Translations under genes and position numbers: made by a program
Notes under the pieces: model-generated
Databases searched by the model: none
Seen by the model: only the letters and a program-made list of their open reading frames with translations
Told to the model about the DNA's origin: nothing
Part shown: positions 6,481-14,422 of the stretch, piece after piece
How positions within the stretch are numbered: the first letter of the stretch is position 1
Layout of the letters: each line of letters starts with the position of its first letter
From: WVYX01 sp039586815
GTDB taxonomy: Bacteria > Gemmatimonadota > Gemmatimonadetes > Gemmatimonadales > GWC2-71-9
DNA: 27,672 nucleotides
Direction: 5' to 3'
NCBI GenBank assembly: GCA_039586815.1
Contig: JBDHJR010000027.1
Location: forward strand, 1 to 27,672

Positions 6481-7775
6481 TCCGACGTATCGTGTTGACC
6501 GTCGCCCTGCTGGCTTTTGCCGGCGTGCTGAGCGTGCAGAACGCCGCGAGCCAGGAAGCCTCGTCCGAGCTGGAGCGGGCCAGGGAGCTCATGCGGCAGG
6601 TGCCTCTCATCGACGGTCACAACGACCTACCCTGGGCGCTCCGGACCGACTACTGGATGGACTGGGATTCGCTCGACATCTCCCAGCCGCAGCCGCAGCT
6701 CATGACTGACATTCCCCGGCTGCGGGAAGGTCAGGTGGGAGGGCAGTTCTGGTCCACCTACGTACCCTCGAGCTTCGACGGGAATGGAGCTGGCCGCGCC
6801 GGAGTAGAGGAGAATGACATCGTCCACCGCATGATCGAGCGGTATCCGGACGTGTTCGAGTTGGCACTCACGGCGGATGACATACTCCGCATCCACAGGG
6901 AGGGCAAGATCGCGAGCCTCCTGGGGCTGGAGGGCGGGCACATGATCGACAACTCGCTCGGCATGCTGCGTGCCTTCTACCGTGACGGCGTGCGTTACAT
7001 GACCCTGACTCACTCGCGCAACACCGACTGGGCCGACGCCGCCACCGATTCGCTGGAGCACGGCGGGCTCACGCGGTTCGGCGAGGAGGTCGTGAGGGAG
7101 ATGAACAGGCTCGGCATGCTGGTGGACCTCTCTCACGCCTCGGACTCCATGGCTTGGGACGTGCTGCGTGTCACCGAGGCCCCCGTGATCCTGTCGCACT
7201 CCTCCTCACGTCGCTTCTCCCCCCACCCGCGCAACATCCCCGATGACCTCGCCGCCGCGGTGGGCGAGAACGGCGGCGTGATCATGGTGAACTTCGTGCT
7301 GCCATTCATCTATCTACCGGCCTACGAGTGGTACGGTCTGCGCCGGCAGATGCGCACGCATTATCGAGAGATCGCGCCGAGCGAGGAGGCCGCCAGCGAC
7401 TCCCTGGATGCTTGGGAATCGGCGAATCCGCGTCCCATGCCCGACATCCGCGTGGTGGCCGACCACATGGAGCACCTGCGGGACGTCGCCGGCGTGGACC
7501 ACGTAGGAATCGGCTCCGACTTCGACGGCATCGAGGTGCCTCCCGAGGGCTTGGAGGATGTGTCCAAGTACCCCGAGCTGATCGCCGAGCTGCTGAGGCG
7601 CGGGTGGAGCGACGAGGACGCCATGAAGGTGATCGGCGTCAATGTGCTCAGGGTGATGCGGGAGGCGGAGACGGTGGCAAAGCGGCTCCAACAGGAGCGT
7701 CCGCCCAGCGCCGCCCAGATCGAGATCCTCGACGGCTGGGATAGTGAGCCGCCTTGGCGCAGCCCGAATCCATAG
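6477..7775 (+). CDS. Secreted membrane-dipeptidase-family (M19, renal dipeptidase type) zinc peptidase
   Basis: A 432-residue enzyme with an N-terminal signal peptide (VLTVALLAFAGVLSVQNAASQ), so it works in the periplasm or outside the cell. The binuclear-zinc ligands of peptidase family M19 can all be placed: DGHNDLPW (His and Asp), LGLEGGH (bridging Glu), LVDLSHASD (His), ILSHSSSR (His) and GIGSDFDG (Asp). These enzymes cleave dipeptides, including ones with a D-residue at the C-terminus, and some hydrolyse beta-lactams. ATG 6477 is preferred over a longer frame because it is followed directly by the signal peptide and preceded by AAAGGAAGAG. It overlaps the upstream small gene by 4 nt and is followed after 10 nt by a lipoprotein gene. 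Confidence 0.93.
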   Translation: MIRRIVLTVALLAFAGVLSVQNAASQEASSELERARELMRQVPLIDGHNDLPWALRTDYWMDWDSLDISQPQPQLMTDIPRLREGQVGGQFWSTYVPSSFDGNGAGRAGVEENDIVHRMIERYPDVFELALTADDILRIHREGKIASLLGLEGGHMIDNSLGMLRAFYRDGVRYMTLTHSRNTDWADAATDSLEHGGLTRFGEEVVREMNRLGMLVDLSHASDSMAWDVLRVTEAPVILSHSSSRRFSPHPRNIPDDLAAAVGENGGVIMVNFVLPFIYLPAYEWYGLRRQMRTHYREIAPSEEAASDSLDAWESANPRPMPDIRVVADHMEHLRDVAGVDHVGIGSDFDGIEVPPEGLEDVSKYPELIAELLRRGWSDEDAMKVIGVNVLRVMREAETVAKRLQQERPPSAAQIEILDGWDSEPPWRSPNP

Positions 7776-7785
7776 GGAGGGAGCG

Positions 7786-8223
7786 ATGCGCTACACTCTT
7801 GCGGCATTGTTCAGCCTGACGGCGGTGGCCTGCGGAGGGCCCAGGCCCGAGATGCTCAAGGAGCGGGATCTGGAAGGGGCTTACGAGGCGTTCCGCTCCA
7901 ACATTGCGGCGATTCACCGACGCGACACCGAAGCGTACCTGGCCCACTACCTCGAATCCCCGGAACTGGTCGTGGCCTCGGCCGACTCGTTGCGGAGGGG
8001 CTTCGTGCTGTTTGCCGAGGCGCGGCGAGCCAGCGAAGACTGGCCCGACACGCTGATCGCGGGTCAGCCGGTCCTGGTGTGGCTCGGACCCGGACTTGTG
8101 TGGGGCGCCTACGAATACACGGTGGTACAGGGAGGCGATACGGCGTGGGGATGGTCGGACCGCGTCTTCGTGAAGACGGGTGGTGGGTGGAAGATCGCGG
8201 TGACCGGCACACGACAGCGATAG
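7786..8223 (+). CDS. Small lipoprotein with SnoaL/DUF4440-like (NTF2-fold) domain
   Basis: A 145-residue protein with an N-terminal hydrophobic signal ending in a lipobox-like TAVAC, so it is probably lipid-anchored. The rest follows the cone-shaped NTF2-fold pattern of DUF4440/SnoaL proteins: an N-terminal helix (YEAFRSNIAAIHRRDTEAY), a central strand pair and a C-terminal GGGWKIAVTGTRQ strand. Such domains bind small molecules or serve as isomerases; no catalytic residue is evident here. ATG 7786 is preceded by AGGGAGGGAG, a strong ribosome site, and lies 10 nt after the dipeptidase gene. Confidence 0.75.
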   Translation: MRYTLAALFSLTAVACGGPRPEMLKERDLEGAYEAFRSNIAAIHRRDTEAYLAHYLESPELVVASADSLRRGFVLFAEARRASEDWPDTLIAGQPVLVWLGPGLVWGAYEYTVVQGGDTAWGWSDRVFVKTGGGWKIAVTGTRQR

Positions 8224-8233
8224 CGAGGCTGAC

Positions 8234-8680
8234 ATGATGCACAAGGTGGTATTGGCGGTTGTGCTGCTCGGTGCGCTGCCTGCCGCTGCGGCGGCGCAGG
8301 GGAGAGAGGTGATCCAGGTTCCCGGCTCGCTCGAGGGCTTGCCGTTCTCCTCGGCCGTGCGGGTGGGTGACATGCTCTACTTGTCGGGGCAGATAGGCAC
8401 CCTCCCGGGCACGCGAGAGCTACCCCAAGGCGGTGTCGGACCCGAGACCCGCCAGACCCTGGAGAACATTCGGGGCGTGCTGGAGCATGTCGGGAGCTCG
8501 CTCGAGCGGGTAGTGAAGTGCACGGTCTTCCTCGTCGACATCGCCGACTACGCGGCCATGAACGAGGTGTACCGCACCTACTTCCTCGAGAAGCCTCCAG
8601 CCCGTTCCACCGTGGCCGGGAGCGGTCTTGCCCTGGGTGCCCGGGTGGAGATCGAGTGTATGGCCCTGGTGGGACCATGA
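8234..8680 (+). CDS. RidA/YjgF/UK114-family protein with signal peptide
   Basis: A 148-residue protein. After a signal peptide (residues 1-22, cleavage near AAAQG) comes a complete RidA fold: LYLSGQIG (48-55), ENIRGVLEHVG (78-88), TVFLVDIADYAAMNEVYRTYF, and PARSTV with the family Arg at 124 and a Glu at 141 in VEIEC. RidA normally deaminates reactive enamine/imine intermediates such as 2-aminoacrylate in the cytosol; an exported copy must have another substrate or a structural role. GAGG lies 6 nt before ATG 8234. Its stop overlaps the next gene's start (ATGA). Family is clear; the periplasmic location is predicted from the signal sequence. Confidence 0.9.
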   Translation: MMHKVVLAVVLLGALPAAAAAQGREVIQVPGSLEGLPFSSAVRVGDMLYLSGQIGTLPGTRELPQGGVGPETRQTLENIRGVLEHVGSSLERVVKCTVFLVDIADYAAMNEVYRTYFLEKPPARSTVAGSGLALGARVEIECMALVGP

Positions 8681-9228
8681 AGGTCCGCCGTCACCTGGCC
8701 CGGATGGAGCCGCTCGTGCTCAATCCGTTGCACGGCATGCCCGAGGACGATTGGCACCGTGCCCCGCGAGGGAAGTGGACCGTTTCGCAGGTAGTGGAGC
8801 ATCTCGCGGTGAGTGTGGACCTAGTGGCGCAGCTGCTGGAGGAGCGGGCCGAGTTGCATGGGCGGCGACGGCGCAGCAAGCCGCATCAGACGGTGCTGCG
8901 GCACCTGGTGTTGGGCGCCGGACGCCTGCCTCGCGGCTTCAAGACGGTGGAGTCGGCAGCTCCTTGCGACCGGCCGGAACCCGAGCTCGTGACCGCCCAG
9001 TTCCGCATGGGTGTGGAGATGACCAGGCTGCTCGACGACCAGTGGTCCCAAGACCGCAAGGAGACGGTCTTCGTGCGACACCCGTATCTGGGCGACCTCA
9101 ACCTGCCAGAATGGGTGCGGTTCCACTACATCCACTGCCGCCATCACGCGCGGCAAATCGGGCAGCTATTGGAGTGGATGGGTGTAGGCGCGCCAGGGAA
9201 CGGGAGACGCGGAACTGGGAACGGTTAG
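8677..9228 (+). CDS. DinB-fold (DUF1569-like) putative metal-dependent protein
   Basis: A 183-residue helical protein with the typical DinB-superfamily pattern: W..... G.WT..Q...HL near residues 33-43 (His42) and a C-terminal FHYIHCRHHARQI (149-161) supplying His150, His153 and His156/157. These His residues normally bind Ni or Zn in the four-helix bundle used by thiol-dependent transferases and hydrolases. Closest type is DUF1569. ATG 8677 overlaps the RidA stop. The last 14 residues (rich in Gly, Arg and Asn) come from a short G-rich repeat-like stretch and are probably a dispensable extension. Function is unknown. Confidence 0.78.
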   Translation: MKVRRHLARMEPLVLNPLHGMPEDDWHRAPRGKWTVSQVVEHLAVSVDLVAQLLEERAELHGRRRRSKPHQTVLRHLVLGAGRLPRGFKTVESAAPCDRPEPELVTAQFRMGVEMTRLLDDQWSQDRKETVFVRHPYLGDLNLPEWVRFHYIHCRHHARQIGQLLEWMGVGAPGNGRRGTGNG

Positions 9229-9253
9229 TCGATCGCCGGCTGTCTCAGCCTCC

Positions 9254-10108
9254 CTACTCTAGCGTCGCCACCCCCGTGGCGCTCACACCAGGCGTGAGTG
9301 CCACCGCATGATTCCCCAGGGCCGACAGCTTGTCGGCCATCGCTTCGGCCACCGCTTCCGACTGGTCCTCGGGAGTGATGGCGACGAGAGCCGATCCCGA
9401 TCCCGAGATGGTCACGCCGATGGCACCGGCGCCATGGCCGGCAATCACCGCCTCGTCGAACCCCGGGATGAGCTGCTTGCGAAGCGGCACCGCGATCTGG
9501 TCGTCCATGCCGAAAGCGATGAGGTCGGCCTCCGCGTTCATGAGGCCCAGCACGAGAGCCGCGGCTCGTCCCGCCTGACGGATAGTGGCCTGGCGTGAGA
9601 TCTGATCCGGCAGGATGCTGCGGGCCGTCTTGGTGTCGAGCGGTGCATCGGGAACCGCGAGGGCCACACCGAGCCTCTGGTTGAACGCGAGGCGGGCAGG
9701 ACGCGGCGCCGCCAGCACGAACCCGCCGTAAGTGGCCGCCCCCGCGTTATCGGGATGTCCCTCGAGCTCGACCGCCTGGCGGTAGACATCGTCCCGGTCG
9801 AAGCCGTTTTCCTTGATCAAGCTGAGCAGGGCGTGGCCGGCAACAGCGGCGGCGGCCGACGAGCCCAGGCCGCGTGCCACCGGGATTTCGGATCGCACGT
9901 GAAGGTGCTGCCGATCCGGCACGTGGTCCTTCACGATCCTCAGCACGATGTCGTCGGCGGGGTCGAGGTTCTCGATGGTGCCGAGCCTCTCTGGTGGGCC
10001 CTCTCCCTCGTCCAGTCTCACCTCCAGCCAGATGTCCAGCGCGAGGCCGAGGCAGTCGAAGCCGGCTCCGAGATTGGAGGTGCTGGCGGGGACGCGCACG
10101 CCGATCAT
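9254..10108 (-). CDS. thrB: Homoserine kinase (GHMP kinase family)
   Basis: A 284-residue cytosolic enzyme that phosphorylates L-homoserine with ATP in threonine synthesis. The three GHMP motifs are visible: VPASTSNLGAGFDCLGLAL at residues 6-24, the ATP-binding PVARGLGSSAAAAVAG (about 77-92), and the C-terminal GAIGVTISGSGSALVAI. Length is close to the usual 290-310 residues. ATG 10108 begins directly at the conserved N-terminus. It lies 60 nt after the exporter permease and converges on the DinB-like gene with a 25-bp gap. No thrA or thrC is nearby, so it is separated from the classical threonine operon. Confidence 0.93.
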   Translation of the reverse strand: MIGVRVPASTSNLGAGFDCLGLALDIWLEVRLDEGEGPPERLGTIENLDPADDIVLRIVKDHVPDRQHLHVRSEIPVARGLGSSAAAAVAGHALLSLIKENGFDRDDVYRQAVELEGHPDNAGAATYGGFVLAAPRPARLAFNQRLGVALAVPDAPLDTKTARSILPDQISRQATIRQAGRAAALVLGLMNAEADLIAFGMDDQIAVPLRKQLIPGFDEAVIAGHGAGAIGVTISGSGSALVAITPEDQSEAVAEAMADKLSALGNHAVALTPGVSATGVATLE

Positions 10109-10168
10109 GATTCACTCACCGTGTGGTTGCACGGAAGATAGCGTGCGCGACGGCTGGCTGCCGCTGTG

Positions 10169-11380
10169 TTACTCGTACCGCAGTGCTTCGATTGGATCCA
10201 GCAATGCCGCGCGCCGCGCTGGCCAGATTCCGAAGAACAGGCCCACGCCCGCGCTGAATGCCACGGCCAAGACGATCGCGGCCGGCGAGACGAGCGTATT
10301 CCAGTTGGCGAGGACCGACAGCGCGATCGCGCCACCTGCGCCCACCAGGATGCCGAGCACGCCACCCAGCATGCACAGCACTAGCGCCTCCACCAGGAAC
10401 TGCGACAGGATGTTGCGCCGTGTGGCGCCCAGCGCCTTGCGGATGCCGATCTCGCGGGTCCGCTCGGTCACAGACACCAGCATGATGTTCATGATGCCGA
10501 TGCCGCCTACCAACAGGCTCACGGCCGCGATGCCCGCCAGCAGGAACGTGAACGTCTTGGTGGTCTCCTCGAACGTGGCCAGGAACTCGGCCCGATTGCG
10601 GATGTTGAAGTCGTTGTTGGCGCCCGGCCGGATGCCGTGCTCCCGCCGCAGGACGCGCTCGATCTCGATCATGGCCAGGTTCACGGTCGTTGGGTCCTCG
10701 ACCTGAACGGTGATGGAGTTGAGGCGGTCGCTGCCGAAGATGCGGTACTCCGCGGTCTGGACGGGGATCAGGATCTGCTCGTCCGGATTCCACCAGCTTC
10801 CCTGCGAGCCCTTCTCGGCCAGCACCCCGATGATATCGAACGGGATGCCCCGGATGGAGATCTGCTGTCCCAGCATGGCGGCCGGGTTTGCCTCCAACTG
10901 ATCGGGCACCGCGAAGCCGAGCACGGCTACGCGCTTGCGGGACTCCCCGTCACCCAACGTGAACATCCTGCCGTAGTCGACCGTGTAGTTGTTCGCCGAC
11001 ACGTACTCCGGGACGGTACCGATCACGTTCACGTTGATGTTCTTGTTGACGTACTTGACCTGCTGGCCGCGCCGCATTTCGGGGATGATCGCCTTGAACC
11101 CCTCCCCCTCACGCTTCAGCGCTTCCGAGTCGTCGGTGGTGAGCCTGATGCTGGAGCTCGACACACCACGGTGCATCTGCTGGCCTGCGTACACCGACAG
11201 CAGATCCGTGCCGAGGCTCTCGATCTGCGCCTGCACGGCCTTCTGCGCGCCGGTGCCGAGGGCAACCATCGTGATCACCGCTGCTACGCCGATAACGATG
11301 CCCAGGGCGGTCAGGAACGAGCGCAGCTTGTTCGCTCGGATGGCGGCGAACGCGACCTGAAAGATCTCGCCGAATAGCAT
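10169..11380 (-). CDS. MacB-type ABC transporter permease
   Basis: A 403-residue inner-membrane protein. An N-terminal membrane helix (about residues 18-42, RSFLTALGIVIGVAAVITMVALG) is followed by a MacB_PCD periplasmic domain (about 45-240) and three C-terminal helices (FtsX domain) containing the hallmark GIMNIMLVSVTERTREIGIR. The ATPase is on a separate chain encoded two genes upstream. ATG 11380 is chosen over a GTG or other start 60 nt upstream because MLFGEIFQVAFAAIRANKLR is the family N-terminus and because it overlaps the adaptor stop by one nucleotide. With its neighbours it should drive efflux of a macrolide-like compound, peptide or lipid from the periplasm. Confidence 0.92.
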   Translation of the reverse strand: MLFGEIFQVAFAAIRANKLRSFLTALGIVIGVAAVITMVALGTGAQKAVQAQIESLGTDLLSVYAGQQMHRGVSSSSIRLTTDDSEALKREGEGFKAIIPEMRRGQQVKYVNKNINVNVIGTVPEYVSANNYTVDYGRMFTLGDGESRKRVAVLGFAVPDQLEANPAAMLGQQISIRGIPFDIIGVLAEKGSQGSWWNPDEQILIPVQTAEYRIFGSDRLNSITVQVEDPTTVNLAMIEIERVLRREHGIRPGANNDFNIRNRAEFLATFEETTKTFTFLLAGIAAVSLLVGGIGIMNIMLVSVTERTREIGIRKALGATRRNILSQFLVEALVLCMLGGVLGILVGAGGAIALSVLANWNTLVSPAAIVLAVAFSAGVGLFFGIWPARRAALLDPIEALRYE

Positions 11381-12858
11381 CAGTTCCTCGACACGCCGGG
11401 GAGGCTCCGGCTCTGGATGCGGTTGATGCGCTCCTGCCACTCCTGCTGGCTGGCGATCAGGCTCGCACTGGGGAGGATGAGTACGCTGTCGGCCTCCGTC
11501 AGCCCGCTGCGGATCTCAGAGAAGTCCAGGTCCGTGAGGCCGGTGCGCACGGGAACCGGCGTGGGCATCCCATCCTGCATGGTGAACACGATGTAATTGC
11601 CGCCGAAGAGGTACTCGTTGCTCTGGCGCGGGCGGCGACCACCGCTTCCGTGCATCGAGTTGCGCAGCTGCTGCATGACCCGCCGGTCCTCGGCGCTCAG
11701 CGCCTGGGGACCCCCGCCTTCACGCATCTTCGTGAAGATGCCCCTCACCTGCTCCGCGCTGACGCCCTCGGGGAGCACCACTTCGTTCCCCTGCAAGGTG
11801 ATGGTCTCTCGTTGCGGGCCGCTGTCGGTTGCCGATGCCGCGGTTCCGCCGAAGGAGCCTGCGCCGCCCCGCTCCTCGGATGCCGCCGCACGGGCTGCCG
11901 CAACCCGCTCGCGCACGGCATCGGGCTCGAGCCCCAGCACCTGAGCCGCCGAGCTCACGTCGCCGTCCGTGCGCAACGCCGAGTTGGGTACCGCCAGCAC
12001 GCCGCGGCGCTCGCCCACGTGCACTTCCACCTCGGCGTTCATGCCCGGCTTGAGCAGGCCGTTCTGGTTCGGAATGCGCACCAATACGGGGAACATGGTC
12101 ACGTTCTGCTCCACCAGGGCCTGCGGCTCGATCTTGAGCACGTTGCCCTCGAACGGGCGGTTGGGATACGCCTCCACCGTGATAGTGACCGCCAGGCCCG
12201 GCTGGATCTTACCGATGTCGGTCTCGTCCACCAGTGCGCGCACCTGCACGGTGTCGAGGTCGGCCATGAGCAGCAACACCGTTCCCCCGCTGACCTGCTG
12301 CGTCGCCGAGGCGATGACAGTGCCTACCTCCACATTCCGCTCGATGATCACGCCGTCGAGGGCCGCGCGCACGTCGGTATCCTCGAACGAGATCCGCGCG
12401 TCCTCGAGGGTGCGCTCCGCCCGCACCAGCTGTGCCTTGGCGTTGGCTACCCCGAGCGCCGTGTTCTCGTAGTCCTGCTCCGTGATGAGGTTGCCCTGGC
12501 GCAGCTCCTCGGCGCGCCGCAGCTGCGACTCCGCATTGGTGAGCGACGCCTGCGCGACCTCGAGGTCTGCCTCGGCCTGGCGCAACGCGTTGCGCGGCAC
12601 ACGGGGATCGACCTTCACCAGTAGCTGGCCGACGCGAACGTCGTCGCCGGTCTCCACCCGCACCTCGGTGATCTCGCCCGATGCCTTGGACTTGACCTCG
12701 ACCGTGGTGACAGGCTCTATGATGCCCGCCGCGCTCGCCGAAACCACGATGTCCCGGGTTGCCACGGGGACCAGCTGGTAGACCGGCAGCTGCTCTTCCT
12801 CGGAGCACCCTACCAGCGCCACGGCGACGGCGAGCGCCGCCCACTTGATTGACTTCAT
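11380..12858 (-). CDS. MacA/HlyD-type periplasmic adaptor (membrane fusion) lipoprotein with a large insertion
   Basis: A 492-residue adaptor. The signal sequence ends in lipobox LVGC with Cys18, so it is anchored in the inner membrane. It has split lipoyl segments (about 52-84 and 165-185), a coiled-coil hairpin (about 88-160), a beta-barrel (about 200-285) and a membrane-proximal domain that resumes at NYIVFTMQDG. Residues 300-420 form a Gly/Ala/Arg/Gln-rich, partly helical insertion that explains the length; MacA is about 370-390. ATG 12858 overlaps the ATPase stop (ATGA). It bridges the permease to an outer-membrane channel that is not encoded in the window. Confidence 0.9.
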   Translation of the reverse strand: MKSIKWAALAVAVALVGCSEEEQLPVYQLVPVATRDIVVSASAAGIIEPVTTVEVKSKASGEITEVRVETGDDVRVGQLLVKVDPRVPRNALRQAEADLEVAQASLTNAESQLRRAEELRQGNLITEQDYENTALGVANAKAQLVRAERTLEDARISFEDTDVRAALDGVIIERNVEVGTVIASATQQVSGGTVLLLMADLDTVQVRALVDETDIGKIQPGLAVTITVEAYPNRPFEGNVLKIEPQALVEQNVTMFPVLVRIPNQNGLLKPGMNAEVEVHVGERRGVLAVPNSALRTDGDVSSAAQVLGLEPDAVRERVAAARAAASEERGGAGSFGGTAASATDSGPQRETITLQGNEVVLPEGVSAEQVRGIFTKMREGGGPQALSAEDRRVMQQLRNSMHGSGGRRPRQSNEYLFGGNYIVFTMQDGMPTPVPVRTGLTDLDFSEIRSGLTEADSVLILPSASLIASQQEWQERINRIQSRSLPGVSRN

Positions 12859-13601
12859 GACACTCTCTCGGTGATAACGTCTTGCTCAATGCGCCCGTCC
12901 AGCAGGTGAATCTGGCGCCCGGCGTGAACCGCGATGTTGCTCTCGTGCGTGATGAGTAGAATCGTCTGCCCGCTGTCGTGGAGGGCCTCGAACACCTCCA
13001 TGATCTCGGCCCCGGTGCGGCTGTCGAGGTTACCGGTTGGCTCGTCGGCCAGGAGGATGCTGGGTTCGTTCACCAGTGCCCGGGCGATGGCCACGCGTTG
13101 GCGCTGACCGCCCGACAGCTCGTTGGGGCGATGCTCCATCCGGTCGCCCAGTCCCACCTTTTCCAGGGCGCCCTCGGCCTGCTCCTTGCGGCGCTTGGCG
13201 GACATCCCCGCGTAGATCAGGGGCAGTTCCACGTTGTGCAATGCGCTGGCCCGGGGGAGCAGGTTGAATGTCTGGAATACGAACCCGATCTCCTTGTTGC
13301 GGATCCGGGCCAGCTCGTCGTCGTCCAGCTCGCTCACCTGCTGTCCGTTGAGCCAGTACTCTCCCCTGGTCGGGGTGTCGAGGCAGCCGATCAGGTTCAT
13401 TAGTGTCGACTTGCCGGAGCCCGATGGCCCCATGATGGCCGTGAACTCGTTGCGCTTGACCTGCAGGTTCACTTCGCGCAGCGCGTGCACGGTTTCCGCC
13501 CCGAGCGTGTAATCGCGCGAGAGCTTGTGCGTCAGGATGATGATGTCGGGCTGCGGGATGTCGCCCGTGGCGAAATCCATGTGCTTCACCGGATCTGTCA
13601 T
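12855..13601 (-). CDS. MacB/LolD-type ABC transporter ATPase
   Basis: A 248-residue ATPase with complete motifs: Walker A GPSGSGKST, Q-loop FVFQTFNLLPRASALHNVELP, signature LSGGQRQRVAIARAL, Walker B ILLADEPTGNLDS and H-loop LITHE. The sequence around the Q-loop and NLDS D-loop is that of the MacB/LolD/FtsE subgroup. ATG 13601 has GGGAG about 8 nt upstream; Met8 is an alternative. It is the first of three overlapping genes (ATPase, adaptor, permease) and lies 21 nt after the Spy-like gene, which places the exporter under the same transcript as the sigma factor. Confidence 0.94.
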   Translation of the reverse strand: MTDPVKHMDFATGDIPQPDIIILTHKLSRDYTLGAETVHALREVNLQVKRNEFTAIMGPSGSGKSTLMNLIGCLDTPTRGEYWLNGQQVSELDDDELARIRNKEIGFVFQTFNLLPRASALHNVELPLIYAGMSAKRRKEQAEGALEKVGLGDRMEHRPNELSGGQRQRVAIARALVNEPSILLADEPTGNLDSRTGAEIMEVFEALHDSGQTILLITHESNIAVHAGRQIHLLDGRIEQDVITERVS

Positions 13602-13622
13602 GCCAAGTCTCCCTGGTTGCCG

Positions 13623-14027
13623 CTAGCGCCGCTCACTGTGACGCCGCACACGTTCCCCCCGAATGCTGTCGCTCCGGGCGATCAATTCTTGGTACGCTGC
13701 CTGCTGGTCCTCGTCGAGCACCGCCATGATCTCGCTGCTGACCCGGACCCGCAGCGAGTCGAACTGCGGGTGCACGTCCTGCCACAGCTGGTGCATTGCC
13801 TCCTGGCGCCGCTCCAGAATGACCGCGACCGACTCCCGCTGTGCCGTGCTGAGGTCGAGCCGGTCGGCGAGCCGCTCGGCGTAGCTCACCCGCTCACTGG
13901 AGCGGGAGCGCCGGCCGTTGTCGTCGTCGTCACCCCACGCGGCCATGGCGACCCCACCCACCGCAATACCCAACAGGAAGGTCGCCGCCAGCAAGCTCGT
14001 TGCGAGCATCTTGGATCGATTCGGCAT
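13623..14027 (-). CDS. Spy/CpxP/CnrX-like periplasmic sensor or chaperone
   Basis: A 134-residue protein with a single N-terminal hydrophobic segment (residues 8-30) and a helical periplasmic part. Two LTxxQ-like motifs are visible, LDLSTAQRES and LDEDQQAAYQ, the signature of the Spy/CpxP and heavy-metal-sensor families. An acidic DDDDNGRRSRSS linker joins anchor and sensor. Such proteins act as periplasmic chaperones or as inhibitors and metal sensors that control an ECF sigma factor. ATG 14027 has AGAGGA just upstream. It lies 14 nt after the probable anti-sigma gene and 21 nt before the exporter ATPase. Confidence 0.8.
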   Translation of the reverse strand: MPNRSKMLATSLLAATFLLGIAVGGVAMAAWGDDDDNGRRSRSSERVSYAERLADRLDLSTAQRESVAVILERRQEAMHQLWQDVHPQFDSLRVRVSSEIMAVLDEDQQAAYQELIARSDSIRGERVRRHSERR

Positions 14028-14041
14028 TCCTCTAATCCTCC

Positions 14042-14422
14042 CTAGCGCTCCAGCGCGAGGCCGAGCACGAGGTCCACTTCGGGTGCCTGCTCGCCGGCCA
14101 GCAGCACCGGGACGGCCAGCGCGCTGTCCACCGTCGTGAGGGGATCGCCCAGCGCACTAGTGCCGTTCGCGGGGGCCTCCCGGCCCTGGACCATGGCGCC
14201 CATCCAGAACCCGATGGCCGCTACCACGAGTAGCGCGGCCACCAAGCCCGGCCGCGCCCACGCCGTGAGTTCCTGCCACCACAGCCCGGTGCCCAGGTCT
14301 GCTTCCGCCGCCGCCACGACACGCTGAGCGAACGCCGCGTCTTCCTCGGTGGTCAGGGCAGCGCGCAGCGCTGCTCCCAGCACCGGGTCCGGCCGGTGGT
14401 TGAATGGTGATGTCGGGTTCAT
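14042..14422 (-). CDS. Small single-pass membrane protein, probable anti-sigma factor
   Basis: A 126-residue protein: an N-terminal cytoplasmic half (about 1-70) with an Asp/Glu/Ala-rich helix DAAFAQRVVAAAE, one membrane helix (about 75-97, LVAALLVVAAIGFWMGAMV) and a short external tail. The order ECF sigma gene then small one-pass membrane protein, with an ATGA overlap, is the standard sigma/anti-sigma pair. It lacks the HxxxCxxC zinc motif of ZAS anti-sigmas. ATG 14422 is set by GGAGGA 7 nt upstream; a TTG further upstream is less likely. The role is inferred from position and topology, not from a recognised domain. Confidence 0.7.
   Translation of the reverse strand: MNPTSPFNHRPDPVLGAALRAALTTEEDAAFAQRVVAAAEADLGTGLWWQELTAWARPGLVAALLVVAAIGFWMGAMVQGREAPANGTSALGDPLTTVDSALAVPVLLAGEQAPEVDLVLGLALER

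Noticed and set aside
9229..9253. Bidirectional terminator between the DinB-like gene and thrB
   Set aside because: I could find no convincing stem-loop with a T run in the 25 bp gap.
11650..12624. Plus-strand open frame of 324 codons antisense to the adaptor gene
   Set aside because: Composition typical of a shadow frame (His/Leu/Arg-rich), no start signal, and the adaptor reading is unambiguous.
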